A DNA stretch of 7,708 bases, from the NCBI GenBank assembly GCA_018970625.1, contig JAGWVZ010000161.1, positions 1 through 7,708 of the forward strand, in the 5' to 3' direction. Source of the stretch: Myxococcales bacterium. GTDB lineage: Bacteria; Myxococcota; Bradymonadia; REDH01. Shown here piece after piece: positions 1 to 5,954 of the stretch; the stretch's first letter is position 1, and each line of letters begins with the position of its first letter. Made by a program: the position numbers and the translations under genes. A model generated the notes under the pieces. The model saw only the letters and a program-made list of their open reading frames with translations, had not been told where the DNA came from and made no database searches.

Positions 1-452
1 GTGGCGAAGTGGCGCATGAGGTACTCGTAGGCGTCGCCCAGCAGGTCGTCGCCGTCGGCCCGATTGCCGCGAAAGTCGAGCCCCTCAAAGATGCCAACCA
101 GCTTCGACAGCCGATCGATCATCTCACGGCCGCGCCCGAGCCGGTCGGCGTCATTCCAGTCGGCGACGTCGATGCACCCCTTCAGGTCATTGGCCTCGGC
201 CAGGCGAGCAATAATCTTGTTGATGCCATCGCCGATGTCCTTGGTGCCCTTGAGCGCCACCATGTCGGCAAACCTGCCGCCCTCGGGCACGTCCAGCAGA
301 TAGTCGCGCTGCGATGCGGCCTTGTCGGACACATACTTCACGAACAGCAGCACCAGCACATAGTCCTTGTACTGCGAGGCATCCATGCCGCCGCGCAGCT
401 CATCACAGCTCTGCCAGAGCGAAGAATAAAGTTGAGATTTCTTGATCGCCAT
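1..452 (-). CDS. hsdM: Type I restriction-modification DNA methyltransferase subunit (HsdM), N-terminal part
   Basis: Partial gene: the first 150 codons are present and the frame runs off the left edge. The protein begins MAIKKSQLYSSLW and continues with the helical N-terminal domain typical of HsdM (about residues 7-125, including DYVLVLLFVKYVSDK), then GDAYEYLMRHFA at residues 139-150, the classic entry to the N6-adenine methyltransferase domain. The SAM and NPPY motifs would lie beyond the edge. HsdM methylates adenine in the host recognition site and, with HsdS and HsdR, forms the type I restriction complex. The ATG at 452 is preceded by a strong Shine-Dalgarno AAGGAGG (464 to 458) with a 5-base spacer. 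It lies 194 bp downstream of mcrC on the same strand, with a possible terminator between them, so it may have its own promoter. Family assignment is secure; activity cannot be judged from a fragment. Confidence 0.95.
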   Translation of the reverse strand, partial: MAIKKSQLYSSLWQSCDELRGGMDASQYKDYVLVLLFVKYVSDKAASQRDYLLDVPEGGRFADMVALKGTKDIGDGINKIIARLAEANDLKGCIDVADWNDADRLGRGREMIDRLSKLVGIFEGLDFRGNRADGDDLLGDAYEYLMRHFA

Positions 453-457
453 CGTTG

Positions 458-464
458 CCTCCTT
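458..464 (-). promoter_or_regulatory. Strong ribosome binding site of hsdM
   Basis: On the minus strand the sequence is AAGGAGG followed by CAACG and the ATG at 452. This is a near-perfect anti-16S match at a good distance and fixes the hsdM start. The short inverted repeat at 471-480 (CACT/AGTG arms) just upstream is too small to interpret. Confidence 0.8.
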
Positions 465-543
465 CGGGGACACTACAGTGGCGCGAAGCGAAACAGGCCG
501 TCAAGCGTCACATCACCCACAACCGCTCAAGTCATGACGCTCG

Positions 544-578
544 AACAAGAAAATGAATAAGCGGCACGATGCGTGCCG
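544..578 (-). terminator. Candidate intrinsic terminator after mcrC
   Basis: On the minus strand a perfect 7-bp GC-rich stem (CGGCACG / CGTGCCG, positions 578-572 and 568-562) with a 3-base loop is followed by a T-rich stretch, CTTATTCATTTTCTTG. It lies about 70 bases beyond the mcrC stop and 110 bases before hsdM, a sensible place to end a mcrBC transcript. The T tract is interrupted by C and A, so termination could be weak or partial. Confidence 0.4.
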
Positions 579-646
579 GCTGCCGCCCATCTTCGACTCC
601 GCGCGCCGTCGCTGCCAGCGCCCGGCGTAGGAACTCACCCCGCCGC

Positions 647-1828
647 TTACCCCACCAGCCGCATCAAATCCGACCGCATCTTCGCCGGCGTCGATGCCAG
701 GTCTACCGTCGCCAGCGTCATGCGGTGCCCTTGCAGCGTGACCCACTCCAGATGGTCGACGCCGATCGAGGGGTACAGCAGCACGCCGTGCGCGTGGTCG
801 TGCATGGGGTCGCCGGTGCCGGCCTGCGTGCGTAAGTAGGCGTATAGCTGATACAAATGGCCCGACGAAAACCGCTCTTTGCTGTGATGCCCCGACTGCA
901 GCAGCGTCGTGAACTTGGTGTCGATCACCATGCGCTGACCCTCGGGCGAGCGCAGCGAAATGTCGAGTCGCATGCCCGGCAACCAGTCGCGCGCGCCCGC
1001 CGAGGCGTCGTCCACCGGCCACTGCAGCGGCTGACTGCCGCTCACCGTCCAGCCGCCGCTGCACAGATGCGCCCGGTAAAAGCCCAGCACGGCCTTTTCG
1101 AAGAGCTTCCGCACCCACCGCTCTTCGCGTCCCGGGTCGGGCAGGGGCGTGGGCCCGCGCTCGTCGCTCGGCAATATCAGCTCCAGCGCCAGCCGCGCCA
1201 GCTGCACCATCGAGCGGTCGTGCGCGTCGTGGCGCCCAAACACCTCGAGGTCGGCGCTGCGCGAATCCACCTGCACCCACTGCACACCCAGCTGTTGCAG
1301 GGCGGTGGCCTGTTCGCGGCACCGCGCCCTGACCTTGGAGTCGCGCACCACCCGGGCCAGCGCCAGCAGCGCAGCCAGCACCAACCTGTGCCGCGGGGTG
1401 TCCAGGCTGTGCTCGTGCCACGTACACACCACCTGCCCACGCGGCCAGTGCGCACCGCGCTCGGTCTGCCACGCGTCAATGCGGCCGCGCACCTTTCGCA
1501 CCGGGCCCGTGGTGCGGGTATAGCCGCGGGTCAACGGCCGCCGCAGGCGCTCTTCCACCACCTGCGTCAACATGCGGCCCAGCAAATCAGGCAGCTCGGC
1601 ATCGTCGCGGTCCCACGTGCCAGGGCCCATGCGCTGGCTGCGGTATTCGTCGGACGCATACAGCACCAGCAACCACAGGTTTCGCACCGGAATGCGCCCG
1701 ATATACCCCGGTGAGCCATCGTCGGCGGCCGGTGGTACGGCCGAGCGGGGCAGGGCGTGGGCTGATTCCGGCTGCGGCGTCTGCTGTTGGGGCGTAACGC
1801 CGCCCTGCACAGGGGCGTCGGGTGTCAT
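647..1828 (-). CDS. mcrC: McrC, nuclease subunit of the McrBC methylation-dependent restriction enzyme
   Basis: A 393-residue protein. It opens with a proline/glutamine-rich, probably disordered leader (residues 1-40), then the family hallmark IPVRNLWLLVLYASDEY (46-62), which corresponds to the IPIRNIYYMLLYAWD type of McrC start. The C-terminal half carries a PD-(D/E)XK-type nuclease site: MRLDI (Asp289), then VIDTKF (Asp303 and Lys305), followed by a Gln/Tyr-rich helix (HLYQLYAYL, 324-332) as in related nucleases. E. coli McrC has a comparable D...DAK site. McrC binds the McrB GTPase ring, stimulates GTP hydrolysis and cuts DNA near modified cytosines. The ATG overlaps the mcrB stop as ATGA, so the two are probably translationally coupled, which supports this start despite the leader making the protein longer than the roughly 350-residue E. 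coli homologue. No frameshift is visible and the active-site residues are present, so it is probably functional. Confidence 0.92.
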   Translation of the reverse strand: MTPDAPVQGGVTPQQQTPQPESAHALPRSAVPPAADDGSPGYIGRIPVRNLWLLVLYASDEYRSQRMGPGTWDRDDAELPDLLGRMLTQVVEERLRRPLTRGYTRTTGPVRKVRGRIDAWQTERGAHWPRGQVVCTWHEHSLDTPRHRLVLAALLALARVVRDSKVRARCREQATALQQLGVQWVQVDSRSADLEVFGRHDAHDRSMVQLARLALELILPSDERGPTPLPDPGREERWVRKLFEKAVLGFYRAHLCSGGWTVSGSQPLQWPVDDASAGARDWLPGMRLDISLRSPEGQRMVIDTKFTTLLQSGHHSKERFSSGHLYQLYAYLRTQAGTGDPMHDHAHGVLLYPSIGVDHLEWVTLQGHRMTLATVDLASTPAKMRSDLMRLVG

Positions 1829-4098
1829 ACCGTGTCCAGCCGAAGCGCGGCCAGCCAGCTTTTGGCGTCGCTGGCCGAATCAAAGCAATATTCCTCGAGC
1901 AGGGGCTGAATTTCGGTGCGAATCACGTCCGAAAACCACGCGCGGCCGTCGTCGCCGGGCGCCATGGGGTGCGTGGGGGTCACAAAACTGTGTCCGATCG
2001 CGAAGGTCGAGCCCAGGCGGTGGTGGTCGGCGATGGCATCGTTCAGACGCAGCATGCGGGTGCGAATGGCGTCGATAACCGACGGGTGAACGCCCTGCGC
2101 TTTTGCATGGTTGCGCCAGGCGTCGTTGAATTGTGGTTCCAGCGTAAAGAAGGCAAAGCGTCGGCGAAGGGCAACATCGACGAGCGCAATGGAGCGGTCG
2201 GCCAGGTTCATGGTGCCCACCAGAAATACATTTTTCGGAATATATTCGGCGGTGCGGCCCGAGCGCGGCGGGTGGGTCAGCTCCATGGCATATTCGGGGC
2301 CGCGTTTGCTGTCTTCCAGCAGGGTCAGTAATTCCCCGAAAATATGGGCGGGGTTTCCGCGGTTGATCTCTTCGATAATGAGCACGTGCGGCACGTCCGG
2401 GTTGCGCAGGGCGCGGGCCACAAGTCGCATGAAGGGGCCGTCTACCTGTTCGAACCGCTCATTGGCGCCGGGTCGGTAGCCGCGCACAAAGTCTTCGTAC
2501 GACACGCCGGGGTGAAACTGCACGGTGACCACCTCGGGCGGCTTTCGATAGCCCACCAGCGCCCAGCCCAGGCGCTGCGCCAGCCAGGTTTTGCCGGTGC
2601 CGGGCGCGCCCTGCAGGATCAGGTTTTTGCGGCGCCGCCACTGCGCCAGCATGTCGTCGAGGCTGGCCTGCGGCAGAAAGCAGCCGTCGGCGATGATGTT
2701 GGCGACGGTGTAGGGGGTTCGCACGAAGGGGGGTTCTGTATGGTGCAGTTCGGGTGCTGCCATTTCGTCATCGGCGTCTGGCGCGTCGGTGATGGGGTAC
2801 AGCGGGCCACTGCCAACCGGGAGTGCGACATTTTTTGCCATGCGAACCGGGGCAAACTCGGGCGCATCCTTTGGATACCGCCCGCCCCGCGACACATACG
2901 CCTCATGCGACAGCTGCGGTATGGTCAGCGGTGTTTCGGTGCGCGCATCCAGCAGGTCAAGCAGATGCTCGCACCAGGCAATATAATCCTCGCCGCTGGG
3001 TGGTGTGTACCGGTCGGCTCCGGTAGGCACTGGCAGTTTCCACTCGTCTAGTAGCCACGTCCGGGTATGTGAATCGAGGGGCGCACACAATGAGGGCAAC
3101 GCCCAGAAAAGCCCCGTCATTAATTTCCATGAGCAAAACTTTACCTGAAGCGCCTGGTCAATGGCTGTAGCAAAAGCCTGCCGAGCAGGTCCAATTGGGT
3201 TGGCGCTCCAGTCCTGCGCTGCCACGAACACATTCCAGAGCAAATCAATATCGTCGGGTTTACGTTCGTGGGTATATCCAAAGAACCACGCAGACTGATT
3301 ATTGGCTGTTGGAATACCAAAGAAATCATCTGGCACGGCCGCATTTACACCCAGTACTCTGGCGAGCTCACTGGCGTGTTTACGGCGGTTTGTCCATGTC
3401 ATCGACCGATGTATCCAGGCCATGGTGGTAAACGGACAAATATCTGGCAGGTCGTCTTCAGAATCAAGTGTGGGTCGATCGCGCCACATACTATTGAGTG
3501 AAGGCTGCATCTGATTCAGTAGCTCGATCAATTCGCTACGGCGATTGGCAAAGGCCAGCAGACGTTGTGCGAGAGCCTCCTGAAAGGGAATCCAGCTCAT
3601 GGCGGGGTAAGGCGCGGTCATTTCTTTTGGTATTTCTGCTGCTTCACTGGGCTCTGCGTGTTTCATAAACATGTCATAATCTTGTGGTGCATTCTCAAAC
3701 GCAAAGGCCAGCAGCGCGTCCGACTTCCAGTTGCCGGGAGTAATGCGCCAGAACGTTGACTGCCCTGTGTAAAAATACCAGTCGCGCGGCGTGAATTCGG
3801 GGTTCCAGCGCACCCGCAGCTTGCAGGCGACGGCGTCAATGGCCTCAATTACGCCGGCGGCCTTGATGCGCATGGTGGAGATGTGCTGGTCGCGGTTATC
3901 GAAGGGCAGGTTGTTCTTTTTGGTGAACGCCGCCTTGATGGCAATGCGGTCGCCCGTGCGCATGTTCGACAGGGTGCCGGTGGCGTGCTCGCTGGGGGAG
4001 CATTCCCACACGCCGCGCCGCACAAAGTCGGCGGTCATATCGGTTTGCTCGATACCGACTGCTGCGCCTACAAACCAGGCCTGATCGGACGTTGCCAT
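1825..4098 (-). CDS. mcrB: McrB-type AAA+ GTPase of the McrBC restriction enzyme
   Basis: A 757-residue protein from the ATG at 4098. Three parts can be seen. (1) Residues 8-120: a WFVGA-starting domain with TGDRIAIKAAFTKKNNLPF (48-66) and MRIKAAGVIEAI (76-87), resembling PUA/EVE-like modules; its likely role is reading modified bases (inference). (2) Residues about 169-350: a conserved McrB-associated region with NNQSAWFFGY (266-275) and SWKLMTGLFWALP (323-335). (3) AAA+ core: Walker A GAPGTGKT (497-504), Walker B VLIIEEINRGNP (572-583, Glu in place of the usual Asp), the McrB signature MNLADRS (630-636) and RRRF (645-648), a possible Arg-finger region. By family, McrB forms a GTP-driven ring that recruits McrC. 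The 4098 start has GGAG nine bases upstream; longer in-frame starts lack a ribosome site and have an unrelated leader. Stop overlaps mcrC (ATGA). The middle of the gene is clearly AT-richer than its ends. Confidence 0.92.
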   Translation of the reverse strand: MATSDQAWFVGAAVGIEQTDMTADFVRRGVWECSPSEHATGTLSNMRTGDRIAIKAAFTKKNNLPFDNRDQHISTMRIKAAGVIEAIDAVACKLRVRWNPEFTPRDWYFYTGQSTFWRITPGNWKSDALLAFAFENAPQDYDMFMKHAEPSEAAEIPKEMTAPYPAMSWIPFQEALAQRLLAFANRRSELIELLNQMQPSLNSMWRDRPTLDSEDDLPDICPFTTMAWIHRSMTWTNRRKHASELARVLGVNAAVPDDFFGIPTANNQSAWFFGYTHERKPDDIDLLWNVFVAAQDWSANPIGPARQAFATAIDQALQVKFCSWKLMTGLFWALPSLCAPLDSHTRTWLLDEWKLPVPTGADRYTPPSGEDYIAWCEHLLDLLDARTETPLTIPQLSHEAYVSRGGRYPKDAPEFAPVRMAKNVALPVGSGPLYPITDAPDADDEMAAPELHHTEPPFVRTPYTVANIIADGCFLPQASLDDMLAQWRRRKNLILQGAPGTGKTWLAQRLGWALVGYRKPPEVVTVQFHPGVSYEDFVRGYRPGANERFEQVDGPFMRLVARALRNPDVPHVLIIEEINRGNPAHIFGELLTLLEDSKRGPEYAMELTHPPRSGRTAEYIPKNVFLVGTMNLADRSIALVDVALRRRFAFFTLEPQFNDAWRNHAKAQGVHPSVIDAIRTRMLRLNDAIADHHRLGSTFAIGHSFVTPTHPMAPGDDGRAWFSDVIRTEIQPLLEEYCFDSASDAKSWLAALRLDTV

Positions 4099-4135
4099 GA
4101 TGTCATGCTCCATTGTTCTACAGGGGGTGCGTGCG

Positions 4136-4164
4136 CCCATAGCCGACCCGTACGTTGGCGGCAA
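4136..4164 (-). promoter_or_regulatory. Weak candidate promoter for mcrBC
   Basis: On the minus strand TTGCCG (4164-4159) and TATGGG (4141-4136) are separated by 17 bases. This matches sigma-70 boxes at 4/6 and 3/6 positions. It would give a leader of about 30 bases before the mcrB ATG, a reasonable location, but the match is poor and could be chance. Confidence 0.2.
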
Positions 4165-4232
4165 TCCGGGCGTGGTGGGCGGCGAAGTTGGCGGTCGGGC
4201 TGCAAGCCGACCTGCGTGCCATGGACCCCTGA

Positions 4233-4409
4233 ATGCGGCGCGCACAGGCCGCACTGCAAGACGTCGAACCATGGGACGAGGACACTGGCCTGCTCGTCGC
4301 CGTGGCGATGCATCAGTTGGGAATCAACGCCATGGCGGACACTATCCTCATTGAAAGTGCCATGGCCTGGATAGGTCAACCATGCGGAAATTGCGAGTTC
4401 GGGTCATGA
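4233..4409 (+). CDS. Small hypothetical protein or gene remnant, 58 residues
   Basis: The frame starts at ATG 4233, directly abutting a TGA stop (4230-4232), and ends at TGA 4407. The product (MRRAQAALQDVEPWDED near the start, then LLVAVAMHQLGINAMAD, ending CGNCEFGS) reads like a folded helical peptide with a CxxC pair at 51-54. I do not recognise it. The same frame is also open upstream from 4143 to 4229 and includes the helix-like stretch IRAWWAAKLAVGLQADLRAM, so the region could be one older gene interrupted by the TGA at 4230. No Shine-Dalgarno precedes the ATG. It runs opposite to the surrounding restriction genes, divergent from mcrB and convergent with rhuM, and ends 28 bp from the rhuM stop. 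It may instead be a chance frame in GC-rich DNA. Confidence 0.3.
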   Translation: MRRAQAALQDVEPWDEDTGLLVAVAMHQLGINAMADTILIESAMAWIGQPCGNCEFGS

Positions 4410-4437
4410 CATTACCAGTGCATTTGCACAGACCACA

Positions 4438-5478
4438 TTATTCTGGGTTTCTTGTTCCCTTTGCTTTTCTTTGCCGCGGTAGCTGTTTTACGGCCCGGTC
4501 GAAGTCACTTCCAGTCGCGTCGTCCTCGGCCACGCGGCGGAGCTGGAATTTCTCGTACTCAGCCTCGGCCAGCTCTTTCGCCATCTGGTGAGATACCTTT
4601 CCTGCGTGACTCAGGATGTCCCGGTCGTTGATGGTCAGGAAGCCGTGTAGCTTCGTAATCCAATCCCGCATGTACATTGGAACGCGGCGCATGGCCTGAC
4701 CCTCTGCGAAAACGAGATATTGTTCGACAAGATTATTCAGAGCGGCCAGTTCGTCCTCATTCAGATAGTTCTTTGCTATCACAACATCGTCCTTGCGCAC
4801 TTTGACTCCCCGCCAGGTCGTCAGGCCCATGTTCGGCTTCAAAGCATCAGCCCGGGAGTGAACGATCTCCGCTGCCGTCTTGCCTGTGATGGCCCAGTGC
4901 ATCTTGTTCTGCACCGTCTGAAAGAACTCGATGCTCGCGGGTTGCGTAGGGTCATAGTCAATACTGGTCGCGTAAATGTCGGTGATTTTCTGATAGAAGC
5001 GACGCTCGGAAGTTCGGATATCCTGGATGCGCCGGAGAAGTTCGTCGAAGTAGTCAAACGGTCTGTCTGGGTTTTTGAGCCGCTCGTCGTCTAGTACGAA
5101 CCCCTTGACGATGAACTCCCGAATCTGCTGCGTCGCCCAGATACGAAAGCGGGTCGCAATAGCACTCTTCACCCGATAGCCGACTGAGATGATGGCATCG
5201 AGATTGTAGTGTTTCGTTCGATAACGCTTGCCGTCGGCGGCAGTGGTTAAGAATTCCTTAATAACTGAATCAGCCTGCAGCTCGCCTTCGGCAAAGATGT
5301 TGCGAAGGTGGATATTCACGTTGGCAACGGTCGTCTGGAACAGCTTGGCCATGTGCGCCTGGCTCAGCCATGCAGTCTCATTCTCGAGGCGCACATCGAT
5401 TTTCACTCGCCCATCCTCGGCCTGATAGACGAGGAAGCTTCCGTGAGGGGCGGTATCGGGTTGGTTCGGATCGGACAT
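4438..5478 (-). CDS. rhuM: RhuM family protein
   Basis: A 346-residue protein of the virulence-RhuM family, first named from Salmonella pathogenicity island 3 and often found next to type I restriction systems. Hallmarks: FLVYQAEDGRVKIDVRLENE (15-34), then a helix-turn-helix-like stretch (about 36-60; WLSQAHMAKLF, then VNIHLRNIF at 54-62), EFLTTAADGKRYRTKHYNLD (75-94), IISVGYRVKS (96-105) and FVLDDERLKN (127-136). The C-terminal half has the family's conserved helices (NYLNEDELAALNNLVEQYL, 237-255). Length is normal and the frame is intact. The molecular function is not established; DNA binding is inferred from the N-terminal motif only. I chose ATG 5478, with GGAG about 10 bases upstream, over a GTG at 5532 whose extra 18 residues are not family-like. 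GC content (about 50% in a sampled stretch) is lower than in mcrC or the lipoprotein gene, which fits acquisition by transfer. It is co-directional with mcrBC and hsdM but 339 bp from mcrB. Confidence 0.9.
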   Translation of the reverse strand: MSDPNQPDTAPHGSFLVYQAEDGRVKIDVRLENETAWLSQAHMAKLFQTTVANVNIHLRNIFAEGELQADSVIKEFLTTAADGKRYRTKHYNLDAIISVGYRVKSAIATRFRIWATQQIREFIVKGFVLDDERLKNPDRPFDYFDELLRRIQDIRTSERRFYQKITDIYATSIDYDPTQPASIEFFQTVQNKMHWAITGKTAAEIVHSRADALKPNMGLTTWRGVKVRKDDVVIAKNYLNEDELAALNNLVEQYLVFAEGQAMRRVPMYMRDWITKLHGFLTINDRDILSHAGKVSHQMAKELAEAEYEKFQLRRVAEDDATGSDFDRAVKQLPRQRKAKGTRNPE

Positions 5479-5557
5479 TGGGGAGATTCTCCACGGCCTC
5501 TGCTGCGATGGCGGGGTCCTGCGGCGGTGCACTCGCCTTCATCGCGCGGAACCGCTC

Positions 5558-5725
5558 GTGCGTCAACGCCATGCCTCCCTGCCACACGGCAGGCTAGCTC
5601 AGGGCTATCTGCTGTTGGCCTCTCCCGCCTCTGTTGATCTGCTTCGTCTTGAAGAGGCGCCTGCCGAGCTCGCGGCCAGAGTTCGGAGTGATGGCCAGGT
5701 GTTATGGACCCGGGAGGGCACATGA
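5558..5725 (+). pseudogene. C-terminal remnant resembling a minimal nucleotidyltransferase (MNT antitoxin-like)
   Basis: A plus-strand frame with no stop from 5447 to the TGA at 5723. Its last 40 or so codons read YLLLASPASVDLLRLEEAP and then ELAARVRSDGQVLWTREGT. This matches the typical ending of MNT-fold nucleotidyltransferases, where a VDLVDL-type strand is followed by a short helix (APxxLAxRV) and a DGxVLY-type strand. The N-terminal GS...DxD catalytic part is absent: upstream the frame merges into the antisense of the rhuM start with no homologous sequence. The 5' limit given is the first GTG in frame and is arbitrary. MNT proteins usually pair with HEPN proteins in toxin-antitoxin modules, and here the stop overlaps the next ATG as ATGA, as in such operons. 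I infer a truncated antitoxin gene cut off at the island edge. The assignment rests on a short motif and could be wrong. Confidence 0.42.
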
Positions 5726-5784
5726 GCACGCAGGAATTCGACTCGCGGCCGAGCTGCACCCTTCATTCCGGTCCATTCCGGTGA
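5722..5784 (+). pseudogene. Truncated 5' end of a gene coupled to the nucleotidyltransferase remnant
   Basis: ATG 5722 overlaps the preceding TGA (ATGA) and has GGGAGGG close upstream (5713-5719), but only two bases separate that purine run from the ATG. The frame encodes MSTQEFDSRPSCTLHSGPFR and stops at 5782. The ATGA overlap and the abrupt change to AT-rich sequence suggest the start of a second operon gene, perhaps a HEPN toxin partner, whose body was lost. The 20 residues are too few to identify a family. Confidence 0.25.
5764..5782 (+). repeat. Tandem 9-bp direct repeat
   Basis: CATTCCGGT occurs at 5764-5772 and again at 5774-5782, a 10-base period, and the first six bases recur at 5801-5806. 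This lies at the boundary between the truncated frame and the AT-rich spacer. One helical turn between copies would suit an operator, but a small duplication is equally possible. Confidence 0.5.
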
Positions 5785-5803
5785 TTTTAATTATACCCGG
5801 CAT

Positions 5804-5820
5804 TCCAACCACCGGTTGGA
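5804..5820. repeat. Perfect inverted repeat / hairpin in the spacer
   Basis: TCCAACC and GGTTGGA (7-bp arms) flank the loop ACC. No T tract follows on the plus strand. On the minus strand the sequence continues to a perfect TATAAT (5795-5790), but without a -35 box at the right spacing. It could be an operator or a decayed terminator. Confidence 0.4.
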
Positions 5821-5954
5821 CTCGTCCGTTTACACACGATCTGTAACTCCGCTGAATGTCACATCTTTGTCTGTAAAACCCCGCTTCGTGCGTTGCTCGG
5901 CCGTCACAATCATGGTGTATCACGCCGCCGAGTCACTGTACCCGCGGAGTGTTT

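Larger units (their letters stand above)
453..646. other. mcrC-hsdM intergenic region
   Basis: These 194 bp separate the mcrC stop codon from the hsdM start. They contain a hairpin with a T-rich 3' side (listed separately) and the hsdM ribosome binding site. A TTGACG hexamer lies on the minus strand upstream of hsdM, but no convincing -10 box sits 16-18 bases after it, so I do not call a promoter. No credible gene is seen here on either strand. Confidence 0.5.
4099..4437. other. rhuM-mcrB intergenic region
   Basis: This 339 bp gap contains the mcrB ribosome site (GGAG, 4111-4108 on the minus strand), a weak promoter candidate for mcrB, a 58-codon plus-strand frame, and four CCATGG palindromes within 147 bp (4219, 4269, 4330, 4360). 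A small inverted repeat GTGCA/TGCAC lies at 4418-4429 next to the rhuM stop, without a T tract. No mobile-element end was recognised. Confidence 0.5.
5479..5954. other. Divergent spacer between rhuM and the lipoprotein gene
   Basis: This 476 bp gap has no intact gene. It holds the decayed nucleotidyltransferase-like frame, the truncated following frame, the tandem repeat and the hairpin, then about 130 bp of AT-richer DNA leading into the lipoprotein gene. A very weak sigma-70-like pair for that gene is TTGCTC (5893-5898), 17 bases, TGTATC (5916-5921). On the minus strand TATAAT at 5795-5790 is a lone -10 candidate, about 310 bases upstream of rhuM. Neither is convincing. Confidence 0.5.

Noticed and set aside
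470..530. Sigma-70 promoter for hsdM based on TTGACG on the minus strand
   Set aside because: No acceptable -10 hexamer occurs 16-18 bases downstream; the closest TGTAGT is 21 bases away.
513..1472. Long minus-strand open frame of 319 codons rich in Arg/Ala/Gly
   Set aside because: It overlaps mcrC in another frame, has no recognisable motifs, and its composition is what a shifted frame in GC-rich DNA gives.
857..1714. Plus-strand open frame of 285 codons opposite mcrC
   Set aside because: Antisense shadow rich in His/Arg/Gln with no family features; mcrC itself has clear motifs.
4099..4272. Extension of mcrB to an upstream start at 4272 (58 extra residues)
   Set aside because: The extra leader is Pro/Arg-rich and unlike the family, no ribosome site precedes it, and ATG 4098 has GGAG nine bases upstream just before the conserved WFVGA motif.
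5378..5587. Minus-strand frame starting MWQGGMALTHERF that overlaps the rhuM start
   Set aside because: Its 3' part lies inside rhuM in another frame and it has no recognisable domain; the purine-rich site is only one base from its internal ATG.
5586..5650. tRNA-like string GGCTAGCTCAGGG
   Set aside because: It resembles a D-arm, but no acceptor stem, anticodon stem or TTCGA-type T-loop follows at the required spacing.
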